A DNA stretch of 64,000 nt from Burkholderia sp. TSV86 (GTDB taxonomy: Bacteria > Pseudomonadota > Gammaproteobacteria > Burkholderiales > Burkholderiaceae): the NCBI RefSeq assembly GCF_001522865.1, contig NZ_LOWB01000116.1:186001-250000 (forward strand). The letters are read 5' to 3'. The translations under genes and the position numbers were made by a program. Shown piece by piece: positions 17,658 to 27,356 of this stretch. The notes under the pieces are model-generated. The model worked only from the letters and a program-made list of their open reading frames with translations, did not search any database and was not told the origin of the DNA. Each line of letters begins with the position of its first letter. Position 1 is the first letter of the stretch.

Positions 17658-18378
17658 ATTGCCTCCTGAGAAAAGAGCGAATCGCATGAGCGATTCGGGC
17701 TTCACCTGCGATGTGATGCAACTGGATATGTCAGTCGGCACTTCGGAATTTATGTGCTCGGCCGGCATATTGATTCGGCGCGCGTAATGGCCTGCACGTC
17801 GTCCCGGCATTGGCGCGTGCCGGACCGTCGAGTGAACGTCAAGCTGGCGACAGATAGTTCCACGTCTTCTATTAATTAGGCTTACTAATTAATAGAAGAA
17901 AAGATCGAACCTGGCCTGTCGGGCTGGCGTCAATCTACTTGGGGAATCCGTGCGGGTAATCGCGAAGACACGTCGTGAAATCGGGAGTTTGTTTTTGCTC
18001 CTTTATTTGAAACGCTCGATCGGCCCTCGGTCGTTTCTTGGGTGTAATGAACATGACGCATGAGTCCAAGGTTCATTGCGTCTTCCTTTCGGTACGTTAG
18101 TTCTGCAAAAAGCGCGCGTCAAACTTTTTTTTATGGCACTTAAAAAAGTTGGATTTGAGGCGAAATCCTCAGGCCGCAGCAGGGCAGGCGGCTCGGATCG
18201 GATAGAAGAACGGTTGCAATGTGCGGTTTTTCTCGGGGCAACCGTATGGCGAGGCAGCCACTGGAGCTCAAATGGGGCCGGCTTGGAGGACGAAAACGCG
18301 CGGATGTCCGCCGTGCCCGGGGGTGAGCGCGGCGGCGAGGGAGCGGTCAGGCCCGCGATGCGGGAGCGCGTTTGCGGT
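17658..18378. other. Long intergenic region upstream of zmpA
   Basis: About 720 bases between the zmpA start and the end of the molybdenum hydroxylase gene. The part nearest zmpA is AT-rich and contains the palindrome at 17866-17898. Short open frames near 18,000-18,380 have no domain match. Both flanking genes are on the minus strand, so this region must contain the zmpA promoter. A small hairpin CCCGC-GAT-GCGGG occurs near 18,352, just beyond the hydroxylase stop. Confidence 0.4.
17866..17898. promoter_or_regulatory. AT-rich 14-bp inverted repeat upstream of zmpA
   Basis: CTTCTATTAATTAG (17866-17879) and CTAATTAATAGAAG (17885-17898) are perfect complements around a five-base loop. The AT-rich arms contrast with the GC-rich genome. 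No T-run follows in the protease direction, so an operator is more likely than a terminator. The binding protein is unknown. Confidence 0.5.
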
Positions 18379-20601
18379 TTATACGCTGCCGTGCGGGTCC
18401 GCAGCCGACAGCGGCAGCGTGTACGTTCGCTTGCCGGTCGCCGCGAAGATCGCATTCGCGACGGCTGGCCCGACCGGCGCGACGCCAGGTTCGCCGACGC
18501 CGGTCGGTGCTTCGCCCGACGGCACGATATGCACTTCGACTTTCGGCATCTCGGCGATCCTCAGCACCTGATAGCCGTCGAAGTTATTCTGTTCGACCTT
18601 GCCGTCCTTTAGCGTGATCGCGCCTTTCAACACCGCGCCGAGCCCGAAGCCGATGCCGCCTTCCATCTGTGCCGCGATCACGTCCGGATTGATCGCGGTT
18701 CCGCAATCGACTGCGCAAACGATCCGCTCGACCTTCACCGCGCCTTGCTCGTCGACCGACACCTCGGCGATCTGTGCGACGTAGCTCTGAAACGCCTCGG
18801 CGACCGCGATTCCACGCCCGCGTCCCTTTGGCAGTGGCGTGGTCGAATCCCAGCCGGCTTTTTCCGCGGCGAGATCGAGCACCGCGCGCATTCGCGGCTC
18901 GTGCGCGAGCATATCGCGCCGGAACTGGTATGGATCCTTGCCCGCCGCCTGCGCGGCCTCATCAATGAACGCTTCGACCGCGTATGCGGTGTGCGAGCTG
19001 CCGACGACGCGCCACCATAGCACCGGCACGCCCGTTTGCGTGGTTGTCAGTTCCACTGATATGTTTGGAATGGCATATGGCAGGTTCGACGCGCCCTCCA
19101 CCGAGGTCGTATCGATGCCGTTTTTCACCAAGCCCGCGGCGAAAGGCGTGCTGGCGAGGATCGATTGACCGACGATCCGATGCCGCCAGCCGACGAGTTT
19201 GCCGTGCGCGCTCAAACCCGCGTCGAGCTTGTGAAAGTACATCGGCCGGTAGCGTCCGCCATGGAGGTCGTCCTCGCGGGTCCATTGCAGCTTGATGGGC
19301 GTGCCGTTCGCACCAAGTGCTTTTGCAATCGACACCGCCTCGACAATGTAGTCGGACGCCGGGTTCGCGCGCCGTCCAAAGCTGCCGCCGGCGTACAGCG
19401 TGTGGATGAACACCTGCTTCGGGGCGAGCCCTGCCGCGCGTGCGGCGTTTTCCTGATCGATCGTCTGGAACTGATCGCCCGCCCAGATTTCGCAGCGATC
19501 GGCTGTCAGCTTGACGACCGCGTCGAGCGGCTCCATCGGTGCATGGGCGAGAAACGGGAATTCGTAGGATGCCGAAATTCGCTTTGCCGCCCCTGCAAGC
19601 GCCGCGTCCACGTCACCGTCACGGCGCGCGGAGGCGCCTGCGTGCTCCGCCAGTTGCCGGTATTCACGCATGATTGCGTCGGAACTGCGTTTTTCGGCGT
19701 GTACGTCGTCCCATTCGATTTTCAGCGCGTCGCGGCCTTGTTTGGCGGCCCAGAAGCCTGTCGCGACGACGGCGACGCCGCGCGGCACCTGAACGACCGA
19801 CATGACGCCCGGCACGGCCTTTGCCGCCGACGCATCGAATGACTTCACGGTCGCGCCGAATAGCGGCGGGCGCTGCAGTAGTGCGACCAACATGCCCGGC
19901 TGCGCGACGTCGATCGTGAATTGTGCAGTGCCGTTGGATTTCGCGGCGGCATCGACGCGGGGCACCGGTTTGCCGATCAAGCGGAAATCGGCCGGTGATT
20001 TCAGTGTGACCTTGTCCGGTACCGGCAGCTCGGCTGCGGCGTTCGCGAGTGCGCCGTAAGTCGCGCTGCGTCCGCTTACGGTGTGGCTGACCACGCCGTC
20101 GCGCGTGCTCAGCTCGGCAACCGGTACACGCCACTGCGCGGCAGCCGCCGTCATGAGCATCGCGCGTGCCTTGGCGCCTGCTTCGCGCAGTTGCATCCAC
20201 GAATTCGCCATCGCGGAACTGCCGCCCGTGCCTTGCAACTTGCCCCACTGCAAGTTCGCGTAACGCTCGGCATCGGCTGGCGCGCTTTCGACGCGCACGT
20301 CGCGCCAGTTCGCATCGAGTTCCTCGGCGACGATCGTCGCGATGCCGGTGTACGCGCCTTGGCCCATTTCGACGTGCTTGGCGATCACGGTGACGCTGTT
20401 GTCCGGTGCGATGCGCAGAAATGCATTTGGCGTGAATGCGCCGGCGCCGGACGGTGGGGCGGCTTGTGCCGCGCGGCTCGCGTCGTGCCATTCGAAGCCG
20501 ATCGTAAGGCCAGCGGCCGCTATCGCGCCAGCGGCTTTCAGAAACGTGCGGCGGGACGCGCGCACCGCGTCCGGTTCGGGTAGGTCGAGATGGTTCGTCA
20601 T
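18379..20601 (-). CDS. Molybdopterin-binding subunit of an IorB/aldehyde oxidase-type hydroxylase
   Basis: A 740-residue large subunit of the xanthine dehydrogenase family, IorB (isoquinoline 1-oxidoreductase beta) branch. An N-terminal twin-arginine signal [20 protein letters not shown] points to a periplasmic or membrane-facing enzyme. [26 protein letters not shown] marks the Moco-binding start. GQFQ-type, [14 protein letters not shown] and [17 protein letters not shown] motifs follow, and the C-terminus has [21 protein letters not shown] and a final [16 protein letters not shown] with the catalytic Glu. It is encoded three bases after the [2Fe-2S] subunit, forming a heterodimer. The substrate (N-heterocycle or aldehyde) is unknown. 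Confidence 0.9.
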   Translation of the reverse strand: MTNHLDLPEPDAVRASRRTFLKAAGAIAAAGLTIGFEWHDASRAAQAAPPSGAGAFTPNAFLRIAPDNSVTVIAKHVEMGQGAYTGIATIVAEELDANWRDVRVESAPADAERYANLQWGKLQGTGGSSAMANSWMQLREAGAKARAMLMTAAAAQWRVPVAELSTRDGVVSHTVSGRSATYGALANAAAELPVPDKVTLKSPADFRLIGKPVPRVDAAAKSNGTAQFTIDVAQPGMLVALLQRPPLFGATVKSFDASAAKAVPGVMSVVQVPRGVAVVATGFWAAKQGRDALKIEWDDVHAEKRSSDAIMREYRQLAEHAGASARRDGDVDAALAGAAKRISASYEFPFLAHAPMEPLDAVVKLTADRCEIWAGDQFQTIDQENAARAAGLAPKQVFIHTLYAGGSFGRRANPASDYIVEAVSIAKALGANGTPIKLQWTREDDLHGGRYRPMYFHKLDAGLSAHGKLVGWRHRIVGQSILASTPFAAGLVKNGIDTTSVEGASNLPYAIPNISVELTTTQTGVPVLWWRVVGSSHTAYAVEAFIDEAAQAAGKDPYQFRRDMLAHEPRMRAVLDLAAEKAGWDSTTPLPKGRGRGIAVAEAFQSYVAQIAEVSVDEQGAVKVERIVCAVDCGTAINPDVIAAQMEGGIGFGLGAVLKGAITLKDGKVEQNNFDGYQVLRIAEMPKVEVHIVPSGEAPTGVGEPGVAPVGPAVANAIFAATGKRTYTLPLSAADPHGSV

Positions 20602-20604
20602 CGT

Positions 20605-21066
20605 TCAGGCCTTCAGCGCGGACGCGGCTTCGTGAATGGCGGCGCGAATGCGCGTATAGGTTGCGCAGCGGCAGAGGTTGCCGTTCATCGCGGCGTCGAT
20701 GTCGGCATCGGTCGGCGCGGCATTCTGCTCGAGGAGCGCCGTCGCCGACATGATTTGCCCCGACTGGCAGTAGCCGCACTGCGGCACTTGCAACTTGATC
20801 CACGCTGCCTGGACGGCTTGCGCGGGTTTGCCCGACAGCCCTTCGATCGTCGTCACCCGTTTGCCGGCGACAGCGGCAAGCGGCAGCACACACGAGCGTG
20901 CCGCTTGGCCTTCGAGGTGAACCGTGCAGGCGCCGCATTGTGCGGCGCCGCAGCCGAATTTCGTGCCGGTGAGGCCGGCGCGCTCGCGTATCGCCCAGAG
21001 CAGCGGCATCGCGGGATCGGCGTCCAGCGTTAGATTCTTGCCGTTCAGCACAAACGTCGTAGACAT
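20605..21066 (-). CDS. [2Fe-2S] subunit of an IorA-type hydroxylase
   Basis: A 153-residue small subunit with two [2Fe-2S] clusters. The plant-type ferredoxin cluster is in [16 protein letters not shown] plus a later Cys (ARSCVLP). The second cluster is in [12 protein letters not shown] and [12 protein letters not shown]. The length is typical for IorA-like subunits, which pass electrons from the Mo centre to an external acceptor such as a cytochrome. ATG 21066 gives [10 protein letters not shown], the usual start. It is the first gene of a two-gene operon with the large subunit, divergent from an AraC regulator about 180 bases away. Confidence 0.92.
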   Translation of the reverse strand: MSTTFVLNGKNLTLDADPAMPLLWAIRERAGLTGTKFGCGAAQCGACTVHLEGQAARSCVLPLAAVAGKRVTTIEGLSGKPAQAVQAAWIKLQVPQCGYCQSGQIMSATALLEQNAAPTDADIDAAMNGNLCRCATYTRIRAAIHEAASALKA

Positions 21067-21248
21067 GAACTTTCTCCGTGGGGGCATCCCCGGACTTGGC
21101 GCCGGGTAATAACCGGCAGTGTGACGGATGGGCTGCTGGCGCGTGTATATACGATTCTGCAAAAATATTGAACAATCCTGCAAATTGCCGGCTCGGCGCG
21201 AAGGCGCTGCGCGGTTTGAGTCTTCGCCTGTTACGATCGGAGGCCTGA

Positions 21249-22283
21249 ATGCTTCCTGTGCTGTCTCATTGTGAAGGTGTATTGACGATGAATTCGCGGC
21301 TCGATACGGTTGAAGCGCCTTCACGCATCGCCTCTGGTGCGCCGCATGGCGACCCCGCGTTAGCGCGACGGTCGGCGTCGCACGACGCGCGCCGCGAGTT
21401 GGCAGCGCGCGTCGCGCGCTTCGCGCCAGTGGACGGCGGGCATCAGACGGCGATTTCCGCACTGTCGTTCCATCGCTTCTCGTCGCCCGTCGATCTCGGC
21501 TGCAGCGTGCCGCGTGCTTCGTTCGTGTTCGCCGCGCAGGGGGCAAAGCGGGTGACGGTCGCCGGACATGTGTACGAATATGATCCGCAGCATTGCCTCG
21601 TTACGTCAGTCGATTTGCCTATGCTGTCGCAGGTTACGCGCGCATCTGTCGACGCGCCATATCTGTGCGTGTCGGTCGCACTCGATTTGCAGCGCATCGC
21701 CGAGTTGGCGGCCGAGATGCGGATGCCCGCGCCGGATGCGTTGCCGGCCGGTGAGGGGATCGTCGTCGGCGCATTATCCGAGCCTCTTTTCGACGCGGCC
21801 CTCAGGCTCGTCCGATTGCTCGATACTCCGGGCGATATCCCGATTCTCGCGCCGCTGATCGAAAAGGAATTGCTTTACCGGCTGCTGACCAGCGAATTGG
21901 GCGTACGACTGCGGCATATCGCGATCGCCGGTAGCCAGACGTATCGGATCGCGCGCGCGATCGAATGGATTCGAACCCATTATGCGCAGCCGCTTCGGAT
22001 CGAGGCACTGGCGCAGCAGGTGAACATGAGCGTGTCGTCGCTGCACCATCATTTCAAGCATGTGACGACGCTCAGCCCGTTGCAATATCAGAAGCAACTG
22101 CGGCTGCATGAAGCGCGGCGGTTGTTGCTCGCGCAGGGCGGCGATGTCGGCTCGATCGCGTTGCGGGTCGGGTACGAGAGCCCGTCGCAGTTCAGCCGGG
22201 AATACAGCAGGCTGTTTGGCGCGCCGCCACTGCGCGATGTCGGTCAATTGCGACGGCGCAATGGCGTTGGAATCACTGGGTGA
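21249..22283 (+). CDS. AraC family transcriptional regulator
   Basis: A 344-residue regulator. The N-terminal part (about 55-230) matches the AraC_N (PF06719) effector domain: [25 protein letters not shown], then [16 protein letters not shown] and [12 protein letters not shown]. The C-terminal AraC HTH pair contains [20 protein letters not shown] and [23 protein letters not shown] five bases upstream supports ATG 21249; an ATG at 21288 is an alternative. It is divergent from the molybdenum hydroxylase operon and probably controls it or the SnoaL-like gene that follows after seven bases. Confidence 0.88.
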   Translation: MLPVLSHCEGVLTMNSRLDTVEAPSRIASGAPHGDPALARRSASHDARRELAARVARFAPVDGGHQTAISALSFHRFSSPVDLGCSVPRASFVFAAQGAKRVTVAGHVYEYDPQHCLVTSVDLPMLSQVTRASVDAPYLCVSVALDLQRIAELAAEMRMPAPDALPAGEGIVVGALSEPLFDAALRLVRLLDTPGDIPILAPLIEKELLYRLLTSELGVRLRHIAIAGSQTYRIARAIEWIRTHYAQPLRIEALAQQVNMSVSSLHHHFKHVTTLSPLQYQKQLRLHEARRLLLAQGGDVGSIALRVGYESPSQFSREYSRLFGAPPLRDVGQLRRRNGVGITG

Positions 22284-22290
22284 CTCGCAG

Positions 22291-22692
22291 ATGAGCACTG
22301 ATCGGGACGCCGAACGGTTGGCGGTGAGTCTCGTGTGCGCATTTTGGCGTTTGATGCAGACGACCGATTTCGGCTCGGTCGCAGCTGTGCTGGCCGACGA
22401 TTTCGTGCTCGAGTGGCCGCAATCGAACGAGCGCATTCGCGGTACGGCGGATTTCGCAACATTGAATCGCGAATATCCCGCGTATGGCCCGTGGAAGTTC
22501 ACGCTTAATCGCGCGATCGGCGACGCGCGTGAAGCGGTGTCCGACGTGTCCGTAATCGATGGCGTTCAGCGTGCCCGGGCAATCTCGTTCTTTACGATCG
22601 AGCATGCGAAGATTGCGCGCATCGTCGAATTTTGGCCCGATTCTTATGATCCGCCATACGACCGCTCGCATCTCGCCAAGCCAATTACGTAA
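22291..22692 (+). CDS. SnoaL-like (NTF2-fold) protein
   Basis: A 133-residue single-domain protein with an NTF2/SnoaL-like pattern: an N-terminal helix with FWRLMQTTDF, then VLADDFVLEWPQSNERIRG, a middle strand region and a C-terminal ISFFTIEHAKIARIVEFWPDSYDPPYDR. Members include small cyclases, isomerases and binding proteins. The function cannot be chosen from sequence. ATG 22291 was picked because it starts seven bases after the AraC stop; an in-frame ATG at 22261 would overlap. It is probably cotranscribed with the AraC gene. Confidence 0.75.
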   Translation: MSTDRDAERLAVSLVCAFWRLMQTTDFGSVAAVLADDFVLEWPQSNERIRGTADFATLNREYPAYGPWKFTLNRAIGDAREAVSDVSVIDGVQRARAISFFTIEHAKIARIVEFWPDSYDPPYDRSHLAKPIT

Positions 22693-22725
22693 GCGTACCG
22701 GCTGGCACCGGCCCGCGTCGCCGCG

Positions 22726-23500
22726 TTACTTTGCTCCACCAGAAATTCTGTCGACGATTGCCTTGACGGCTTTCATTTGATTGCCTGCGTGCGTTGCATA
22801 TTTCATGCTGTTGTACTCCCACCAATCCCGGCATCCCAGCAGGTTGCTCGGGGCCTCGGTATTTTCGGCGCCTCCATACAGTTGCGGATAGAGCACGATA
22901 GTGTTGTTCGCCTCGGCCCACGGGTTGTAGCCGGCGTTTTTCACGAAGGTCATGTCATAAGGGCTTTTTCCCGAAGAGGAAGCGGGATACTGCTTGCAGC
23001 CGTGAAAGATGACGTGCAATCGGCATGCGTGAACGTTTTCGCAATCAGCTGGCACGTACACCCAACCAGTGTTCGCCGTGCTGTGTTGAAGCGGATGGGA
23101 TATGCACTCGCTTGATCGAATTCGATGAAGCGCCCTTCATCGAGCGGCTGAGTTTTCTCCGAGTTCAGCGGACCGTAAATCCATTGGAGTAATGCTCCGG
23201 CCGCATCGAACTGGCAATTGCTGATGTACGGGCTGCCGAGGAATCCGCGGGCGTTGCCGTAGGAGTTCGTCGGCATCGCGTGTTCGGCGGGCATGCTCCT
23301 GATGTATTCGACGTTTTTCTCGTCGACGAAGATTGATGGTAGACCTGAAGTGCATTCATGACCGGCTGCTTGATTAACGTATCGGTGGTGCCGGAAAACA
23401 TTCAGATCTTCTGGCTTCCTTGGGTTCTGGGCGACCGATCTGGTGAGGTAGGCGTGGAGCGGCAGGTTGTATTTGTGAATGTCGTAACGCCGACAGGAAT
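22726..23500 (-). pseudogene. Decayed extracellular PHB/PHA depolymerase gene
   Basis: Three minus-strand frames in succession encode parts of one short-chain polyhydroxyalkanoate depolymerase. First, about 23,490-23,335: EDLNVFSGTTDTLIKQPVMN and ALQVYHQ. Second, about 23,335-23,105: FVDEKNVEYIRS and GSPYISNCQFDAAGALLQWI. Third, to the stop at 22726: TGWVYVPADCENVHACRLHV, FHGCKQ, NPWAEANN and CRDWWEYNSMKYATHAG. The frame changes twice, near 23,335 and near 23,100. The N-terminal catalytic part with the lipase-box Ser is not recognisable upstream. An intact homologue would be a secreted enzyme degrading PHB. Annotated as separate genes these pieces would mislead. The 5-prime boundary is approximate. 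Confidence 0.8.
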
Positions 23501-23690
23501 TGCCGCTATGCAGCCGTTCATGCCGGGAGGGCGGCGTATTGGCCGTGGTGCCGGGCGCACGGGCATGTGTGGCGCGCAGCTTTGGCGATGAAGGCTGTGT
23601 CCGGCTTCGATTATTTCGGCGTCCTACAGCCGGATTTCGTCTGTCTCGAGGCCGTCTGTATTGCCGTGCCGTCGAGATTGCCGCAGGCTC

Positions 23691-24056
23691 TCAGCGGGTG
23701 ACGACGGTGAACTCCCGGTTTTCCGGATGAATGGGCTCCGTATCGACCGCTTGCAATCGCCATGCGCCGTGAAGCGATTGTTTGTCGAGCAATGCGGCGC
23801 CGTGTTCCTGCTCCTGCGTCGACAACTGCAGGCCGGTGAGCGACAGCCCTTGCAGCCGGCATAGCGCTTCGCCGCTGTCGGCGGAGCACAGCGCAACTGC
23901 ACCTGCGACATCCGTCACCTTGCCCCATGTCGGCAGATCGATACCCTGATGTGCCTCGCGCGACCACAGATGCTCGTCGGTATCGAGCCACAGAACCGCG
24001 AAAGACGGTTGCGCAGAAGTAGCACTGTTGCCGCTGATTCGAATGGTGAGGCGCAT
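23691..24056 (-). CDS. Hypothetical protein
   Basis: A 121-residue protein that I do not recognise. It has no signal peptide or membrane helix. Alternating strands (MRLTIRISGNS, SFAVLWLDTDEHLW, VAGAVALCSADSG) suggest a compact beta-rich cytoplasmic protein. AGGAG lies ahead of ATG 24056, which supports translation. It sits between the depolymerase remnant and the divergent ABC ATPase gene, with no obvious functional link. Confidence 0.6.
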   Translation of the reverse strand: MRLTIRISGNSATSAQPSFAVLWLDTDEHLWSREAHQGIDLPTWGKVTDVAGAVALCSADSGEALCRLQGLSLTGLQLSTQEQEHGAALLDKQSLHGAWRLQAVDTEPIHPENREFTVVTR

Positions 24057-24252
24057 ATTTCGTCTCCTTTCGAAATTTGTTCGGTCAGCTATCCAGTCTA
24101 GATGGATCGGGGCGGAACACAAGCGTGTGACGTGCAACAGTTTATGTCCGTTCCTTCGACTATCGATATGACGAACCCTTGGTTCTCGAATGCGCGCTTG
24201 CTCGCTACGATCGCGGCTTGATCCGATAAAGCTTGCCACACAACACTCAACA

Positions 24253-26040
24253 ATGTCCGAAACCGTTTTCGCCGCACGTGGGGTCGCGAAGCGCTTCGGC
24301 GCGACTGCCGCGCTCGATTGCGTCGATTTGTCGCTGAGCGCGGGCGAGGCGGTTGCGCTGATGGGCGCAAACGGCGCGGGCAAATCGACGCTCGTGAAGA
24401 TCGCCAGCGGCGTGTTCGCGCCCGACGCCGGCACGCTTACGCTGCGCGGCGCGCGCTACGCGCCGGCTTCGCCATATGCGGCCAAGCGCGCGGGCATCGC
24501 CACGGTTCATCAATCGGTTACCGACGCGGTCGCGCCGTCGCTGTCGATTGCCGACAATTTGTTGCTCGATACGTTGTGCGATTCCAAGTCGCGCTGGCTC
24601 GCGACGCCCGCGTCCCGTATCGCGGCCGCGCTGCCGCTGGCGCGCCGGGTCGGCCTGCACATCGATCGCATGGACCTGCGCGCGCCGCTCGGTACGCTTT
24701 CGCTAGCCGCCCAGCAACTTGTCGTGATCGCCCGTGCGCTTGCGGCGCAGCCTGCGCTGTTGATTCTCGACGAACCGACTGCAAGCCTCGATGCGGCGGA
24801 TGCCGAGCGTTTGCTTACGCTCGTTGACGCGCTGCGCGCCGATGGCGTTGCAATTCTGCTCGTGTCACATCGCACTGGCGATTTGCGGCGTATCGCCGAT
24901 CGCATCGTTATTCTGCGAGACGGCCGTATCGTATCGACGCTGGCTGCGCCATTCGATTTTGATTCGGCACACGAAGCAATGATCGGGCGGCCAATGGCGG
25001 GCAGTTCGCGCGCGGCGAGCGCAGCGGTGGCCTCGGGTGCGGATCATGTGCATGTGGTTGCGGCCGAAGGCGCCGCCCCTGAGCTTGCATCCGCATCGAC
25101 TGCAATCGATGCGCGTTCCACCGGATCGATGGCGGCTTCGAACGAGGCGTCGTTTGTTCGGATAGATCCGGCAGATGCTGTCTTTTTTGCCGGTGTCGAA
25201 TCTGTTGATGCTGTAACGGTTACCGCGTTATCCGCTGCATATTCCGATTCGGCACCGCTGCTTACACGCCACGCCGGTAGCGTTTCATTCCCGGCTGCAA
25301 TGACAGGCGGCGCCTGTTCGAATCCGGCCAAGCAGTGTTTCAGCGCGCGCGGCATTCGGCTTTCGGCTGACAGCGAGCCGTTCGATCTCGATATACGGCG
25401 TGGCGAGATCGTTGCGATTACCGGGCCGGTCGGCGGCGGAAAATCGCGTTTCGCGCGCGCAGTTTTCGGTGCCGAGCGGCTCGCGGCCGGTTCGATGATG
25501 TTGGACGGTGTGCCGTGGCGTCCACGTTCGCCCATGCACGCGATTCGTGCGAATGTGTTTCTCGTGGCCGAGGATCGCTGGCGCACGTCACTGTTTCCGG
25601 ACAGCGTGCCGTTCGCGACGCTCGCGGGCACATTGTCGTTGCCGTTTCTGTCCCGCTGGTTTCCATTCGGCTTCGTGAGCGCGGCGCGCGAGCGGCAGGC
25701 TGCGCGCGATGCGATCGCGCGCTTCGGCATTCGTTGCATAGGCCCTGACGACCGCTTGACGCATTTGTCGGGCGGCAATCAGCAGAAGGCCGTGATCGCG
25801 CGCTGGCATCTCGCGCCGGCGCGTCTGCTGTTGCTCGACGAACCGTTCCAGGGCATCGACGTCGGCGCGCGCGCCGGGCTGATTGCGCTGTTGCGCAATG
25901 AAGCGGTTGCACGCGCGACGCTCGTGTTCGTCAGCGATCTCGACGACGCCTATGCCATTGCCGATCGTGTGCTGCCGTTCGATCGCGGCACGCTCGATAT
26001 TCACTCCCGATTCGCTGAGCCGGAGACTTCGTCAGCATGA
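24253..26040 (+). CDS. Sugar-type ABC transporter ATP-binding protein (tandem NBDs)
   Basis: A 595-residue RbsA/XylG-like ATPase with two nucleotide-binding domains. NBD1 has Walker A GANGAGKST near residue 40 and Walker B LLILDEPTASLD, with a degenerate signature (LSLAAQQLV). NBD2 has an unusual Walker A, GPVGGGKSR, signature HLSGGNQQKAVIARW and LLLLDEPFQGIDVG. Between them, from about residue 250 to 370, is a long Ala/Ser/Val-rich insert, roughly 95 residues more than typical RbsA proteins. ATG 24253 gives a canonical N-terminus. Its stop overlaps the permease start (ATGA). It energises the permease encoded next. Confidence 0.88.
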   Translation: MSETVFAARGVAKRFGATAALDCVDLSLSAGEAVALMGANGAGKSTLVKIASGVFAPDAGTLTLRGARYAPASPYAAKRAGIATVHQSVTDAVAPSLSIADNLLLDTLCDSKSRWLATPASRIAAALPLARRVGLHIDRMDLRAPLGTLSLAAQQLVVIARALAAQPALLILDEPTASLDAADAERLLTLVDALRADGVAILLVSHRTGDLRRIADRIVILRDGRIVSTLAAPFDFDSAHEAMIGRPMAGSSRAASAAVASGADHVHVVAAEGAAPELASASTAIDARSTGSMAASNEASFVRIDPADAVFFAGVESVDAVTVTALSAAYSDSAPLLTRHAGSVSFPAAMTGGACSNPAKQCFSARGIRLSADSEPFDLDIRRGEIVAITGPVGGGKSRFARAVFGAERLAAGSMMLDGVPWRPRSPMHAIRANVFLVAEDRWRTSLFPDSVPFATLAGTLSLPFLSRWFPFGFVSAARERQAARDAIARFGIRCIGPDDRLTHLSGGNQQKAVIARWHLAPARLLLLDEPFQGIDVGARAGLIALLRNEAVARATLVFVSDLDDAYAIADRVLPFDRGTLDIHSRFAEPETSSA

Positions 26041-27101
26041 AAAACTCGACGCCCGCCGAGGTTGCGGCGGCACCCGCGCAGCGATCGGCGGCAGAGCGTG
26101 CCCAACCCTGGATCGCCGTCGCGCGCGGGCACATCGAGCGCATTGGCATCGTGCTCGTGCTCGTCGCGCTCGTGGCCGGCTTCGCGGCGCGCGAGCCAGC
26201 TTTTGTCGCGATCGACAATCTGTTCAGCATCTTGCAGGCCGTATCGATCGTCGCGTTGCTCGGCATCGGCGTGACGATCACGCTGGCCGCAGGCGGCTTC
26301 GATCTGTCGGTCGGTAGTGTCGCCGCATGCGCACAGATGGCGGCGAGCTATGTACTGATCGTCTGGCACGGCGGCGCTGCGGCAGCGGTTGCCGCGTGCG
26401 TCGCGCTCGGCGTCTGCGCGGGCGTGTTCAACGGACTTCTGATCACGCGCTTGCGCGTACCGGATCAGCTTGCGACGCTCGGCACGCTGTTTTTGCTCGC
26501 GGGGCTGCAATTGATTCCGACGGGCGGCCGTTCGCTCGCAACGGGCGCGGTCCTGCCTGACGGCACCGAGGCGACGGGCAGCTTTCCGCAGACGTTTGTC
26601 GCGCTCGGACGGCTGCGCGTGCTCGACGTCGTGCCGTTGCCGGTGATCGTGGTGGCTGTCGTCACGCTCGTTGCATGCGTCGTGATGGAGGCGACGCGGT
26701 TTGGCCGCGTGCTGTATGCGATCGGCGGCAACGAGACAGCCGCACGGCTGGCGGGTGCGCCGACCGCGCGTTATCGGATTGCCGCCTATGCGGCGTCGGG
26801 AGCGATCGCATCGCTCGGCGGCGTGTTGATTGCCGCACGGGTCGGCCGGGGCGACGCGAGCGCCGGCCATTCGTTGCTGCTCGATGCGGTGGCGGCATCG
26901 CTGATCGGCTATGCGGTGTGGGGCGCGAAACGCCCGAACGTCGCGGGCACTGTGCTCGGCGCGGTGTTCGTCGGCGTGCTGTTGAACGGACTTACGATGC
27001 TGAACGCGCCATACTATATGCAGGACTTTATTAAAGGCGGGCTGCTCGTGTGCGCGCTCGCGTTCACGTTTCGGATCGGCAGTATGCCGCCTACGCGTTA
27101 G
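26037..27101 (+). CDS. Sugar-type ABC transporter permease (RbsC-like)
   Basis: A 354-residue inner-membrane permease of the BPD_transp_2 family with about eight to ten helices. Family hallmarks are ALLGIGVTITLAAGGFDLSVGS, the motif LGTLFLLAGLQLIPTGG, the cytoplasmic loop IGGNETAARLAGAPTARYRI with EAA-like features, and a C-terminal VFVGVLLNGLTMLN. The start overlaps the ATPase stop by four bases, so translation is coupled. The substrate of RbsC-type permeases is usually a sugar or an autoinducer. The downstream flavin enzymes suggest a different compound here. Confidence 0.9.
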   Translation: MKNSTPAEVAAAPAQRSAAERAQPWIAVARGHIERIGIVLVLVALVAGFAAREPAFVAIDNLFSILQAVSIVALLGIGVTITLAAGGFDLSVGSVAACAQMAASYVLIVWHGGAAAAVAACVALGVCAGVFNGLLITRLRVPDQLATLGTLFLLAGLQLIPTGGRSLATGAVLPDGTEATGSFPQTFVALGRLRVLDVVPLPVIVVAVVTLVACVVMEATRFGRVLYAIGGNETAARLAGAPTARYRIAAYAASGAIASLGGVLIAARVGRGDASAGHSLLLDAVAASLIGYAVWGAKRPNVAGTVLGAVFVGVLLNGLTMLNAPYYMQDFIKGGLLVCALAFTFRIGSMPPTR

Positions 27102-27142
27102 TGTCGGAGTATCGGGTTCGTCGAGCGTGACGCGTGCACGCG

Positions 27143-27156
27143 GGGGCATGCATTGC
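27143..27156 (+). promoter_or_regulatory. Possible sigma-54 -24/-12 element
   Basis: GG at 27143-27144 and GC at 27155-27156 are ten bases apart, with TTGCA at the -12 box, as in sigma-54 promoters. It lies about 200 bases before the first SfnB gene. The known sfn genes of Pseudomonas putida are sigma-54/SfnR dependent, which makes this attractive. The match around -24 is only partial and no SfnR gene is in the window. Confidence 0.25.
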
Positions 27157-27356
27157 AGCTGCGGACATCGCGTGCGGCACGCCGAATCCGGAGGCAGGGC
27201 CGATTCGCGACGGCGGGGCGGCGTGATGTCGATCTGTTCGCGCGGATGCGCAGCGCATTTTGCAGACGCGGGAATATCGTTTCCAGAAACCATCGGTTTG
27301 TGCCGAGGCGCTGCGTTGTTAGATTGATCCATTGTTCCAGACAATGGAGAAGCCAG

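Noticed and set aside
19664-21175. 503-residue frame overlapping both hydroxylase subunits
   Set aside because: Out-of-frame reading of two clear enzyme genes.
22726-23401. Two or three small independent hypothetical genes
   Set aside because: The pieces align in order to one PHB depolymerase, so one pseudogene explains them better.
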